A DNA stretch of 40,576 nt from DATHWB01 sp040905965 (GCA_040905965.1 JBBDQP010000038.1:1-40576), one strand, 5' to 3'; counted from the first letter of the stretch, positions 24,472 to 33,157 are shown. Notes: generated from the letters alone by a model not told the origin. A program made the numbers and translations.

Positions 24472-26571
24472 ATGCGCGCCCGGACCGACACCGTTCTTCG
24501 AGACTTGTTCCGCCCCGAGGAGGGCGCGATCGAGCAGGTCGTCGCGCGCTATCAACGGGTTTCCCCGGCGATCACGCGGTTTGCCAGGAGCCTCTCGGGG
24601 AACCCCCAGTTGCGGGTCAGGCTCGGTTCGGAGTCGGCCGCGGGGCCGGACGAGATCATCTGTGACCCGCGGCTCTTCCAAGCCGCCTACAACCGCAGCG
24701 CACCGGTCACGCCTGACGAGGTGGCGATCGCGTCAGCCCTCCACGAGGTGGTCCATCTGGTCTCCACCGATCTCGAGGAGAAGCGCGCCTATCCGTCCGA
24801 CTGGCCGTCCGAGGTGGAGACCGATGACACGCCCGTCGACCTGCTCAAGGCTCTCGGTACCGCCGGCGGCCCAGTGGCCGAGGCGCTGTTCTTCACCTTG
24901 GAGGACGCCAGGCAGGAGACGCAAGGACTGGTTGCCTACCCCGGCGCCCGGTCAGTGCTGGCGGACCTCTATCGGACGGGATATGTCGAGGCGATGCGGT
25001 CGGCAGGAGCCCTCTCCCAGTTCGCCCTCTCGTGCTTTTTGATCGCCGGCGGCTACTCCGAGCGGGAACCGCTGGAGCGTCGGATCGACGCTCGTGCCGC
25101 TGTCGCCTTGAGCGATGCCGACCACGTCCTCACCAGAACTGCGAACGCCGATGACCCGTGGGAGGTCGCGCATCTCGCACTCGAACTTCTGGTGATCGCC
25201 AAGAACAACCAACTCCTCACGAAGTTGGAGGAGACAGCATCGAGCGCCCAGCAGAAGGCGGCCGACTCGCGCGACGCCGACTCCGTTGCACAGGGAGTCG
25301 AACAGGTTCGCCTCCCCAGCCCGATCGTTCGAGACACGGAGAGCTACCTCGACACGAAGCGGGCGAGCGAGGCGAGAGCCGGACTCTCGGATCGGATGGG
25401 GGCAAGCGAACTCGCCGGCGACGCCACGACCGACCAACTCCTACGGGTGTCGGAGTCCCCCACGATCTACCTGCCCACCGGCCAGGCCGGCAAGCTGGTT
25501 GTCACGGCGGTCCCCCACGCCTTCCGCACCTTCGCCCAGGACGGTCGGCAGGCGCTCTCAGAGGCAGCCGTCCGCTGGGAGGTCGCCCAACGCCAGGTTT
25601 CCGGTGAACTCTTCCCGCTGTTCGCCGCCAACCAGCGCCGCGGACTCCGATCGGGATACGACCAAGGTGACGTCTCGCCCCATGCGGCACTGTTCATCGG
25701 CGCCGGTTTGTACACCCGGATGTACGAACGGCGCGCGGCGCGCACCAGGCGCACGTATGCGGTGAGCCTCCTGGTCGACGCGTCCGCCTCGATGCTCCAG
25801 CCGCGGGAGGGCGGGACCTATGGCCGCCGGTCGTCCTGGGGAATGGCGGCCGGACTCCTCGGAGCCTGGACGCTGGCTCGTCTGTGCGATGAACTCCAGA
25901 TCGACTTCGAAGTGGCCCTGTTCAACCGCTCCTTCGCCGCTCGGCCCACCGATACCGAGTGGTCGTACTCCCGAGGTCGCAGTCAGGCGACCGCCGGGCT
26001 TCGACAGACCCAGGGAAGTCACGCCGACCGCCTCACGTCGACGGTTAACCACTACGTCGTCAAGCCGTTCGACCGGCGCTGGCGCGAGTCGGAGGATCTC
26101 CTGGCCGGGATGTTCTACACGGCCGCCGAGCCGGTCAAGGCGGCCGGAGCTGCCCGCAAGGATCCTCGATCTGCCCCGCCGGTGTCGATGTTCGACAAGG
26201 CCTCGAATGTCGATGAGTTCAACGTCGCGCTGGCGGCCGAACGTCTCGCCCGCCTGGGATCCAGCGTACGCGTCCTCGTCGTCCTTGCCGACGGGATGAC
26301 ACGCGGTTCTCTGCGAGCGCTCGAGGCGACGGTCGAGAGCGTCGAACGCAGCGGGACGACCGTGCTGGGAATCGGGATCGGCGACGACACCGTGACGACC
26401 ACCTACCGACGTCACCAGGTCGTGGAGCGGCCCGAAGACCTGACGCGAGCAATGGTGGACGGGGTCCGTTCGTCGCTCCGCCGCAGTCTCGCCCTCTTCG
26501 GGATGGACACCTGGTGGCTGCGGTCCGCCCGACCGACAACGAATCTCTGGAAGGAGCAAACAAGTGCCTGA
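24472..26571 (+). CDS. CobT-like VWA protein with HExxH metalloprotease-like N-terminus
   Basis: 699 residues. The N-terminal region has H91-E92-V-V-H95 followed by LEDARQE at 143-149, the layout of a zincin active site with a downstream Glu ligand. The middle (250-420) is charged and helical. A C-terminal VWA domain has the MIDAS sequence DASAS at 436-440 and VLVVLADGMTRGS. Such proteins pair with MoxR/CobS AAA ATPases and act as metal-dependent adaptors or assembly chaperones. CobT itself serves cobalt chelatase, but no cobalamin gene is near, so a chelatase role is not supported. It overlaps its ATPase partner by 8 nt. Confidence 0.82.
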   Translation: MRARTDTVLRDLFRPEEGAIEQVVARYQRVSPAITRFARSLSGNPQLRVRLGSESAAGPDEIICDPRLFQAAYNRSAPVTPDEVAIASALHEVVHLVSTDLEEKRAYPSDWPSEVETDDTPVDLLKALGTAGGPVAEALFFTLEDARQETQGLVAYPGARSVLADLYRTGYVEAMRSAGALSQFALSCFLIAGGYSEREPLERRIDARAAVALSDADHVLTRTANADDPWEVAHLALELLVIAKNNQLLTKLEETASSAQQKAADSRDADSVAQGVEQVRLPSPIVRDTESYLDTKRASEARAGLSDRMGASELAGDATTDQLLRVSESPTIYLPTGQAGKLVVTAVPHAFRTFAQDGRQALSEAAVRWEVAQRQVSGELFPLFAANQRRGLRSGYDQGDVSPHAALFIGAGLYTRMYERRAARTRRTYAVSLLVDASASMLQPREGGTYGRRSSWGMAAGLLGAWTLARLCDELQIDFEVALFNRSFAARPTDTEWSYSRGRSQATAGLRQTQGSHADRLTSTVNHYVVKPFDRRWRESEDLLAGMFYTAAEPVKAAGAARKDPRSAPPVSMFDKASNVDEFNVALAAERLARLGSSVRVLVVLADGMTRGSLRALEATVESVERSGTTVLGIGIGDDTVTTTYRRHQVVERPEDLTRAMVDGVRSSLRRSLALFGMDTWWLRSARPTTNLWKEQTSA

Positions 26572-27556
26572 GACCGTCGTATTCGAAGACCCGCTCGGAG
26601 CAGGTCCCCCGATCAAAATCGAGAAGTTCGTGGTTCCGAAGAACCTGCCGGACGCCAAGATGCGGATCGGAAAGATCCCGGAGCCGGACCCCCACTACGT
26701 GGACCTCGGCATGCTGTACCGGTTCGCACAGGTCGAAGCGGTGCGACGGGAGAGCCCGGACGGTTTCGTGCCGCTGCACGTCGCGGTGCGCGGCCACATG
26801 GGAACCGGAAAGGATCACGACGTCGAGCAGTTCGCGTCGATCCTCGGTCTGCCGTACTACCGCATTCCCCTCACCGGCGAGGTGCGGGACGTGACGCTGA
26901 TCGGATCGACGAAGCTCCACGGCGACGGCACCGGCGGAACCGAATCCCGCTGGGAGGACGGCGACATCACCCGGGCGCTGCGCGGCCCGGCTCTCCTGAA
27001 CCTCTCGGAATTGAACGCGGCCGGTGCCGAGACGCTTTTCGCACTGCACGGGCTCCTCGACCGCTACGCCGCCATCGATCTGCCGAACGGGGACAGGGTC
27101 GACCTCCGCGATGACGTCCGCGTCTTCGGAACGATGAACCCGACCGACCTGCGGGACTACGCCGGCACCCAGACGCTGAACAAGGCCTTCGCCGACCGCT
27201 GGGTGATCTGGGAGAAGAACTTCCCGGGTGGCGACCAGATCGAACAGATGCTGCGACGGCGCTATCCGACGATGGCCGACCCGTACGTGGTGGCGATCGC
27301 CCGACTGTCAACCGAGATCAACGCCAGCTTCGAGTCCAGCGACGCCGGAACGCGGGTCGAAACCCCCCTGAGCCTCCGCAGTGTCCTCGATCGACTCCCG
27401 ACAGGACTCAGAATCCACCGCAACGCCGAGGATTCTCTTCGGCGGGCATGGGAAGAGTTCGTCCTGCCGCACGTCGACGTCTATGACCGGGATCACTACG
27501 AGACCGTCTGGAACGCAGTCGTGCGTAAGGGTCCAGACACCTCTCCGTTCAAGTGA
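26564..27556 (+). CDS. CobS/MoxR-like AAA ATPase, degenerate Walker motifs
   Basis: 330 residues from GTG 26564, inside the end of the VWA gene, with AAGGAGC upstream. The P-loop G77-x-x-GTGK83 is followed by D84 instead of Thr/Ser. The Walker B position reads ALLNLSEL (143-150) with Ser where the metal Asp is expected; E149 is kept. Sensor 1 is N192 in FGTMNPTD. The overall match is to CobS-type MoxR ATPases. The altered Mg-binding positions suggest weak or no ATP hydrolysis, or an unusual mechanism. It clearly works with the upstream VWA/HExxH protein. Confidence 0.85.
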   Translation: MPETVVFEDPLGAGPPIKIEKFVVPKNLPDAKMRIGKIPEPDPHYVDLGMLYRFAQVEAVRRESPDGFVPLHVAVRGHMGTGKDHDVEQFASILGLPYYRIPLTGEVRDVTLIGSTKLHGDGTGGTESRWEDGDITRALRGPALLNLSELNAAGAETLFALHGLLDRYAAIDLPNGDRVDLRDDVRVFGTMNPTDLRDYAGTQTLNKAFADRWVIWEKNFPGGDQIEQMLRRRYPTMADPYVVAIARLSTEINASFESSDAGTRVETPLSLRSVLDRLPTGLRIHRNAEDSLRRAWEEFVLPHVDVYDRDHYETVWNAVVRKGPDTSPFK

Positions 27557-27602
27557 CGTTCGGCCCGAGCGGTAGATCCCGCGTCGCGGGTACCGTGGCC
27601 TG

Positions 27603-28685
27603 ATGGCCTACGACCTGGGAAATCCCGAACTCGATGCAGTGATCCGCGACCTTGTCGACCAGGCATCCGAAAACGCCAACGGCGACCTCATCGCCGAGAT
27701 GCTGACGACGGCGCTCAAGCTCCACCGCGACGGCGCACCGCGCGGCGACCTGAAGCTCGTGAACACCGCCCTCAAGGAGATGCGCTACTCGATGCTGGTG
27801 TTCCGACGCCACGACGAGCCCAAGGTGACCATGTACGGATCGGCACGACTCGGGGAAGGAAGCCCCGACTACCGGCTCGCCGAAGAGTTCGCCCGGGCGA
27901 TGGTCGACCGGGACTGGGGTGTGATCACCGGCGCAGGTCCGGGGATCATGGAGGCCGGGAACAAGGGTGCGGGCCCGGAGAACAGCTACGGCGTGAATAT
28001 CCGCCTCCCGTTCGAGGCATCGGCCAACGCCTACGTGCTGCCCGAGCGCACCGTGAACTTCAAGTACTTCTTCACCCGCAAGTTGGGCTTCGTGAAGGAG
28101 TCGCATGCATTCGCACTGTTCCCCGGAGGGTTCGGCACCCTCGACGAGACATTCGAACTCCTCACCCTCATCCAGACGGGCAAGAGCGACCTACACCCGA
28201 TCGTGATGCTCGAGGCCGAGGGCACCGGCTACTGGCAGCCTCTGATCGACTTCGCGTCGGAGGTCCTCGTCGCGAAAGGGCTCATCTCCGCACTCGATCT
28301 CGACCTCTTCATGTTCACCTCCGATCCGCAGGAGGCCGCGGAAGAGATCTGCCGGTTCTATGCGAACTATCACTCGCAGCGATACGTCGACGGACGCCTC
28401 GTTCTCCGCATCGCCACGCCGCCATCGGACGAACTGCTGGAGGAATTGAACGACGACTTCGCCGACATCGTCGTGTCCGGCCGTATCGAAACGATCGATC
28501 CGACGCCCGCCGAGGTGCGCGACGAGGACGCCCTGGACATGGCTCGTATCAGTTTCCACTTCGATCGACGCCAGTTCGGGGCGCTGCGCCGCCTCATCAA
28601 TCGACTCAACGTCGAAGCCGCCACGCCGAAACATGTACACCCACCTGCCCCATTCACCGACGAACAGGCAGACCGGGAGTGGTGA
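27603..28685 (+). CDS. LOG-family protein (lysine decarboxylase-like nucleotide phosphoribohydrolase)
   Basis: 360 residues. The nucleotide-binding and catalytic signature PGGFGTLDE is near 178-186, with GAGPGIMEAGNKGA upstream: the LOG/TIGR00730 fold that cleaves nucleoside 5'-monophosphates to base and ribose 5-phosphate. It is longer than plain LOG proteins (about 190 residues), with an N-terminal helical extension of about 70 residues and a C-terminal extension of about 110. That places it nearer the larger PpnN-like or actinobacterial group. The historical label lysine decarboxylase is misleading. Start ATG at 27603. Confidence 0.85.
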   Translation: MAYDLGNPELDAVIRDLVDQASENANGDLIAEMLTTALKLHRDGAPRGDLKLVNTALKEMRYSMLVFRRHDEPKVTMYGSARLGEGSPDYRLAEEFARAMVDRDWGVITGAGPGIMEAGNKGAGPENSYGVNIRLPFEASANAYVLPERTVNFKYFFTRKLGFVKESHAFALFPGGFGTLDETFELLTLIQTGKSDLHPIVMLEAEGTGYWQPLIDFASEVLVAKGLISALDLDLFMFTSDPQEAAEEICRFYANYHSQRYVDGRLVLRIATPPSDELLEELNDDFADIVVSGRIETIDPTPAEVRDEDALDMARISFHFDRRQFGALRRLINRLNVEAATPKHVHPPAPFTDEQADREW

Positions 28686-28711
28686 CCGAAATCGACGGAA
28701 TCGGCGCCGAC

Positions 28712-28742
28712 TGGACGTGAAGGTGAAATCTCGCACTAAAAT
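28712..28742 (+). promoter_or_regulatory. Possible promoter of the TIGR03084-like gene
   Basis: TGGACG (28712-28717) and TAAAAT (28737-28742) resemble -35 and -10 elements with a wide 19-bp spacer. The -10 ends 9 bp before the GTG start, implying a very short leader. Weak evidence. Confidence 0.3.
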
Positions 28743-28751
28743 CGTGGGATC

Positions 28752-29483
28752 GTGCGTGAAATCCTCTCAGACCTCGTAGCCGAGCAGCAGTTTCTCGACC
28801 AATACCTCCAACGGATTTCGCTGAAGGACTGGGATCGGGCCACGCCGGCCAAGGGTTGGACGATCCGCGACACCATCTCCCACCTGGCCGACTACGAAGA
28901 GCTGGCCAGTCAGGTCATCGCCGGAACCGCCGACCTCTCACGCTACAAGTCGGCACCGGACCTCGACGCCCTTCGCCAGGAGGCAGTCGAGCGAGGTCGC
29001 CACATGCGCCCCCAAGACGTCATCGAATGGTGGCGGGGAGGACGAGCCACGGTCGTCGAGCCCCTGTCGCACATGAGGGAGACAGAACGGGTCGAGTGGA
29101 TCCAGGGCGACATGAGCGCCAAGACATTGGCGACCCTCAGACTGATGGAGACGTGGGCCCATGGGCTCGACATCTACGACACGATCGGCGAGGAAGTGCT
29201 GGACACCCCGCGCATCCGCCACGTGTGCTTCCTCGGCTGGAAGACCCTGCCGTACGCGTTCAAGGCGGCCAGTGAGGACTTCGCTCCCATCCGAGTCGAA
29301 GTGATCGGACCCGGATACGTCAAATGGATCTATGGATCTCCAGACGCCGAGAACCTCATCAAGGGGAACGCATCGGACTGGGCCCGCCTCGCGGTACGCC
29401 GCACCACCCCGGACAAGACCCGCCTGAAGGCCACTGGAGACGCCGCCGAGAAGGCCCTCCACCTGGTGAAGGCCTATCTCTGA
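28752..29483 (+). CDS. TIGR03084-family metal-binding protein (DinB/mycothiol-isomerase-like)
   Basis: 243 residues from GTG 28752. The N-terminal four-helix bundle has WTIRDTISHLADYEELA and a later METWAHGLDIYD; these His-containing helices are the metal-binding pattern of the DinB/maleylpyruvate-isomerase fold. The C-terminal part is a small alpha/beta domain (IRVEVIGPGYVKWIYGSPDAENLIKG). Relatives in actinobacteria sit next to acyl-CoA genes, and here a crotonase follows at once. The reaction is unknown. Confidence 0.8.
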   Translation: MREILSDLVAEQQFLDQYLQRISLKDWDRATPAKGWTIRDTISHLADYEELASQVIAGTADLSRYKSAPDLDALRQEAVERGRHMRPQDVIEWWRGGRATVVEPLSHMRETERVEWIQGDMSAKTLATLRLMETWAHGLDIYDTIGEEVLDTPRIRHVCFLGWKTLPYAFKAASEDFAPIRVEVIGPGYVKWIYGSPDAENLIKGNASDWARLAVRRTTPDKTRLKATGDAAEKALHLVKAYL

Positions 29484-30282
29484 GTCTGCGGCCGGGCGCG
29501 TCGACACCCGATTCGAGACCGATGGGCCGGTCGCCCGCCTGACGCTGGCGCGGCCCGAGATCCGCAACGCCCTCACCAACGACCGGATACTCGTCGAGAT
29601 ACGCGACGCGTTCTCCCACGCCGAGTCGGATCCTTCCGTCACCGTGTTCGTGATCGATGCCGATGGCCCCGCCTTCTCCGCAGGCGGGAACGTGAAGGAG
29701 ATGGCAACCAGGGAGGGCATGTTCGCCGGGGACTCCGAGCAGATCGTCGAGAGGTACCGAACGTCGATCCAGACACTCACCACGACGCTGGCCAACACGG
29801 ATCTCGTCACGATCGCCGCAGTCGACGGACCTGCGGTGGGGGCGGGGTTCGATCTCGTCCTCGGATGCGACCTTCGCATCGGATCGACCGCCGCCCGCTT
29901 CGCCCACACGTTCGTCGATCTGGGAATCATTCCCGGCGACGGCGGAGCATGGCTGCTTCCCCGGATCGTCGGCTGGCAGCGGGCGGCCGAACTGGCGTTC
30001 ACCGCTCGCTCGATCGACGCCGAGGAAGCACTCGAATTCGGCGTGCTGCTCGAAGTGGTGGAACCCGACGCCCTCGCAAAAAGGGTGGATGACCTCGCCT
30101 CAACCATCGGCTCCAAGCCGGCTCATTCCCTCCGGCTGACCAAACGCCTCTTCCGGCACGCCCGCACCATGGATCTTCCCGGCTTTCTCGATCTGACCGC
30201 AGCCCTGCAGGCAATCGCCCACTCGACCGACGCCCACCAAGCGGCCGTCGACTCTTACCTCGAACGGCTCACCCGGAAGTGA
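29476..30282 (+). CDS. Enoyl-CoA hydratase/isomerase (crotonase) family protein
   Basis: About 268 residues. The frame shows a normal crotonase: RFETDGPVARLTLARPEIRNALT at the start, then the oxyanion-hole segment GPAFSAGGNVKEM, PAVGAGFDLVLGCDLRIG and the LGIIPGDGGAWLLPR region. The conserved N-terminus begins near 29509, yet the first ATG/GTG/TTG in frame is GTG 29644, which would cut off some 57 residues. Upstream only non-standard codons are available, for example ATC at 29476 overlapping the previous stop with GAAGG before it. The start given is therefore provisional. The substrate is unknown. Confidence 0.8.
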   Translation: MSESAAGRVDTRFETDGPVARLTLARPEIRNALTNDRILVEIRDAFSHAESDPSVTVFVIDADGPAFSAGGNVKEMATREGMFAGDSEQIVERYRTSIQTLTTTLANTDLVTIAAVDGPAVGAGFDLVLGCDLRIGSTAARFAHTFVDLGIIPGDGGAWLLPRIVGWQRAAELAFTARSIDAEEALEFGVLLEVVEPDALAKRVDDLASTIGSKPAHSLRLTKRLFRHARTMDLPGFLDLTAALQAIAHSTDAHQAAVDSYLERLTRK

Positions 30283-30897
30283 TCATCGGCCGACGGTGAA
30301 TCCGGACTTCACGAGGAGCCGGAGGAGAGCGGGGGCCGGCTCTTTGAACTGGGCCGAACGAAGAACATCGTCGTACCGCTCCATGAATCCGACCAGCGAC
30401 TCGATGACGTGTCCGATCGGAACGGTGTGAGGTCCGGCGGCATTGCTGCGTCCGAAGGCGACGAGCCGGGTCCGGATCTCGCCGCCGCCCTTGGCGTCGT
30501 CGAATGAGATTCCCCCCTTGACCAGCCGGTCGACGACTCCGTCTACGCCGTCCGCGTAGACCCAGGCCATCCGCCGCAGCACGGAGTGCAGCACCTCGGG
30601 GCGCAACAGCGTGGGATTGAACACCGCCTCCCCCTGTTTGACCTCGCCGATGATGACGTCGATCCGTTCGTCGTCGAGGTCGAGTTCGGCGTCGGCGATC
30701 AGGAGCAGACGCGAGCTGTGCTGCTCCGATGCTTCGGCCACGTAGGTGTCACCGGGAAATCGGAACCCGACGATGTCGACGTCTGTCAAGGTGTCGAAGG
30801 TTCCCTGGGCGTTGCGTGCCTGAACTTCGATCTCGGAGAGGGTGAGGTACCCATTCAGACGCAGGTACGACTCGACGAGGTTGACTGCCACATCCAT
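30283..30897 (-). CDS. Unknown protein with PD-(D/E)XK nuclease-like motif
   Basis: 204 residues from the ATG at 30897 (MDVAVNLVESYLRLNGYLTLSE). An upstream ATG at 30990 would add 31 residues of doubtful quality. The strand TLTDVDIVGFRF (D39, D41) and the later IDVIIGEVKQGEA (D80...E85-x-K87) resemble the D...(D/E)xK core of restriction-like nucleases. A C-terminal helical part has RPEVLHSVLRRMAWVYADGVDGVV. No specificity domain is visible. It converges with the crotonase gene with no gap and is divergent from the HD-GYP gene. Confidence 0.65.
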   Translation of the reverse strand: MDVAVNLVESYLRLNGYLTLSEIEVQARNAQGTFDTLTDVDIVGFRFPGDTYVAEASEQHSSRLLLIADAELDLDDERIDVIIGEVKQGEAVFNPTLLRPEVLHSVLRRMAWVYADGVDGVVDRLVKGGISFDDAKGGGEIRTRLVAFGRSNAAGPHTVPIGHVIESLVGFMERYDDVLRSAQFKEPAPALLRLLVKSGFTVGR

Positions 30898-31058
30898 GAT
30901 CCGATTGTGGTCGAACGGCGACGTAGAGACACATTCCCCGAAGACCAGGGCCCCTGTCCTATCGTGAAATTCTTGGGTCGGTGGCACCATGGTTATCCAC
31001 AGGGGTGTAACGCACCATGTTTGGAGGGGACTGACTACCCGAGAGGGTGGAAAGGCAC
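30898..31058. promoter_or_regulatory. Divergent region with a consensus DnaA box
   Basis: 161 bp between the nuclease-like gene and the HD-GYP gene. It contains TTATCCACA at 30993-31001, an exact match to the DnaA-box consensus. No second box or AT-rich stretch is nearby, so it is not an origin, but DnaA could regulate either gene. If the nuclease-like gene starts at 30990, the box lies directly at its start. Confidence 0.4.
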
Positions 31059-31628
31059 ATGGACTCACTGCTCGCGGCAATGGAAGGTGTGGTCGAAGAT
31101 CTCTACGGCCACGTCCATCGCGTCAGTTCGGTGTCCTCGGCAATCGGCCGTCACATCGGCCTCGACGAGTTGGACGTCGACCGACTGACCACCGTCGGAG
31201 TCCTCCACGATGTCGGAAAGATCCACGTTGATCCCGCCATCCTCGCCAAACCTGGGCCACTCGACAGCGAAGAGACCATCCGCATGCGGCGCCATCCCGA
31301 GTTCGGATTCGCCATGACCGTCGATCGCTTCGACCGCAGTGTCTCAGAGGCCATCCTGCACCATCACGAGCGTTTCGACGGGAGCGGCTACCCGTACGGT
31401 CTCGCCAAAGACGAAATTCCGCTTCTTGCCCGGATCGTGCTGGTTGCCGACGCATTCGACGCGATCACGAGCCGTCGCAGTTATCAGGCTGCCCTTTCGA
31501 TCGAGTGGGCGCATCAAGAGATCATCCGTTGCACGGGATCGCAATTCGATCCGATGGTCGTCGCCGCGTTCGGCGAACTCCTCGACGAAAACGCCCCCAG
31601 CATCACTCACGTCGCCATCCAGCTCTGA
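31059..31628 (+). CDS. Stand-alone HD-GYP domain phosphodiesterase
   Basis: 189 residues, nearly all one HD-GYP domain. Metal ligands are in LHDVGKI (H50, D51, K54) and the pair HHHERFDGSGYP (101-112) with the GYP signature. LVADAFDAITSRRSY follows. HD-GYP proteins hydrolyse cyclic di-GMP, and some act on other cyclic dinucleotides. There is no sensor or receiver domain. ATG at 31059 after GGAAAGG; an in-frame GTG at 31047 is possible. Confidence 0.9.
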   Translation: MDSLLAAMEGVVEDLYGHVHRVSSVSSAIGRHIGLDELDVDRLTTVGVLHDVGKIHVDPAILAKPGPLDSEETIRMRRHPEFGFAMTVDRFDRSVSEAILHHHERFDGSGYPYGLAKDEIPLLARIVLVADAFDAITSRRSYQAALSIEWAHQEIIRCTGSQFDPMVVAAFGELLDENAPSITHVAIQL

Positions 31629-31712
31629 ACCCGGGCCCCTCCCCCGGCCTTCTGTCCCACCTCCGTATGACGTCGAACGACGTGATCCTCGGGCTATCGT
31701 GCGGTGCATCGT

Positions 31713-31740
31713 ATGCGACGATGTTGCATTGCATGCGACG
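31713..31740. repeat. 8-nt direct repeat upstream of the IclR-type gene
   Basis: ATGCGACG occurs at 31713-31720 and 31733-31740, a period of exactly 20 bp, or about two helical turns. An imperfect inverted repeat CATCG/CGATG (31707-31723) overlaps it. It ends 14 bp before the TTG start, a plausible autoregulatory operator. Confidence 0.4.
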
Positions 31741-31754
31741 GAGGATGAGAGGCA

Positions 31755-32528
31755 TTGGAACCGAACACTCACCAATCAGTCCGACGGGCTGCCGCCATCC
31801 TTCGTGTGTTCACCGAGTCGACGCCGCAGCTGACAGTCTCCGAAGTCGCACGGATGCTCGGCCTCCACAAGAGCACCGTGTCCCGGATCCTGGCGACCCT
31901 GGCTGACGAGGGGCTCGTCTGGCACGACGCCCGCACCGGCCGCTACTCGCTCGGACTCGGACTGGTCGAACTGGCCGGAGTCGCCCTCGGTCAGATCGAC
32001 GTTCGCGCCGCCGCCCTCCCCCACGTCGAGCGACTCGTCGGTTCAGTGCAGGAAACCGTCACGGTGTCGGTCTTGCGCGGCGATGAGGCAGTCACGATCG
32101 CCCACATGCCATCGCCGCATTCGGTCCGTCACGTTTCCTGGATCGGCAGACGAGTTCCGCTTCGGTCCACCGCCGCGGGAAAGGTGTTCCTCGCAGCCGC
32201 CCTGGCCTCGGGGCAGGAATGGTCCGCTCTCGGTCTTCCCGGTGCAGCCAATATGGGCGACCCCGCTTCGGTTCCCGAGATGGCTGCGGAGTTGCGCATC
32301 GTGCACCGTCGAGGCTTCGCCACCTCGGTCGACGAGTACGAGTCCGGCGGAGCGAGCATCGCCGCACCGATCCAGGATGCTGTCCAGTCGGTGGTCGCCG
32401 CCGTCGCCCTGAGCGGGCCGGCCGAGCGGTTCGGAGCCGACGAGCGCCTCGCCGCCCTCCCACTCCTCACAAGGGCGGCGAGTGACATCGCCTTCGACCT
32501 GGGCGCGAGGGGCGAGGTGTCGGCATGA
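31755..32528 (+). CDS. IclR family transcriptional regulator
   Basis: 257 residues from a TTG at 31755 with GAGAGG 2 nt upstream. The N-terminal winged helix (about 8-65) is SVRRAAAILRVFTE...LTVSEVARMLGLHKSTVSRILATLADEGLV. The C-terminal IclR effector domain has RVPLRSTAAGKVFLAA, RGFATSVDEYESGGASIAAPI and a GAF-like fold. Regulators of this type usually control a linked catabolic or uptake function. The next two genes overlap it or each other by 4 nt and are the likely targets or partners. Confidence 0.92.
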   Translation: MEPNTHQSVRRAAAILRVFTESTPQLTVSEVARMLGLHKSTVSRILATLADEGLVWHDARTGRYSLGLGLVELAGVALGQIDVRAAALPHVERLVGSVQETVTVSVLRGDEAVTIAHMPSPHSVRHVSWIGRRVPLRSTAAGKVFLAAALASGQEWSALGLPGAANMGDPASVPEMAAELRIVHRRGFATSVDEYESGGASIAAPIQDAVQSVVAAVALSGPAERFGADERLAALPLLTRAASDIAFDLGARGEVSA

Positions 32529-33157
32529 TCCCCACCACCCCGGTCATGCTTGGACCTGACGACCTCGCCGAGGGTCGAATGTTCGCCCATCCCGACCACG
32601 TCACATCGGATCGTTCGACCCTGTGCCTCCTCATCAGGGACATCCAACGTCGGCTCCTGCACGCGTCTGGATTCGTCGAAGCCTGGGAGCCCTCCCCCGA
32701 GCAGTGGTATCGGCATGTGATCATTCCCCGCCCTGAGGCTTTCGCCGGACTCGGGAAGCTGACCGTCGTCGGATTCTTTGGAAGAAGGCGGGAACTGGTC
32801 TCACTCGACGTCGCTCGGGCGATACAGGATCTGAGCACCGAACTCGACCACCGGATTCCCGAGTGCACCGGCGTGCTCTCCTACACCACCCACCTCCTGG
32901 TCGACGAGCTGAACTACGCCAACCTCGTCCTTCTGGAGTCACCAGACGTGATCGAGGCGTGGCGGAACACCGCCCCGCACCCGGCGGCGGCAGGTGCAGT
33001 CTCGAAGGAGTACTACTCGTTCATCCGCATCTATCACGGATCGATCGACCTTGCAGACATGGCCACCGTCGGTGCAGTCCAGTTGGAGAGGGTCAAGTAC
33101 TGGGATTACCGATCCGATCCGACATGGACCGCCCAAAGGGAGCTGAATCCGCAGTGA
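32525..33157 (+). CDS. Unknown protein, possible ferredoxin-like/dimeric barrel fold
   Basis: 210 residues, starting in an ATGA overlap with the IclR gene and ending in a GTGA overlap with the next. The repeated strand-helix pattern (LTVVGFFGRRRELVSLDVARAIQDLS, then YANLVLLESPDVIEAWRN) resembles dimeric alpha-beta barrel proteins such as small monooxygenases, but no catalytic motif is clear. A conserved-looking His/Tyr/Phe-rich stretch HPAAAGAVSKEYYSFIRIYH is near 156-175. I do not assign a function. Confidence 0.7.
   Translation: MIPTTPVMLGPDDLAEGRMFAHPDHVTSDRSTLCLLIRDIQRRLLHASGFVEAWEPSPEQWYRHVIIPRPEAFAGLGKLTVVGFFGRRRELVSLDVARAIQDLSTELDHRIPECTGVLSYTTHLLVDELNYANLVLLESPDVIEAWRNTAPHPAAAGAVSKEYYSFIRIYHGSIDLADMATVGAVQLERVKYWDYRSDPTWTAQRELNPQ

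Noticed and set aside
24472..27556. Cobalt chelatase CobST
   Set aside because: The VWA and AAA parts resemble CobT and CobS, but there is no cobN or other cobalamin gene, the Walker motifs are altered, and a protease-like domain is present.
30898..31058. Possible replication origin because of the DnaA box
   Set aside because: Only one box, no AT-rich unwinding region, and no dnaA, dnaN or gyrase gene nearby.
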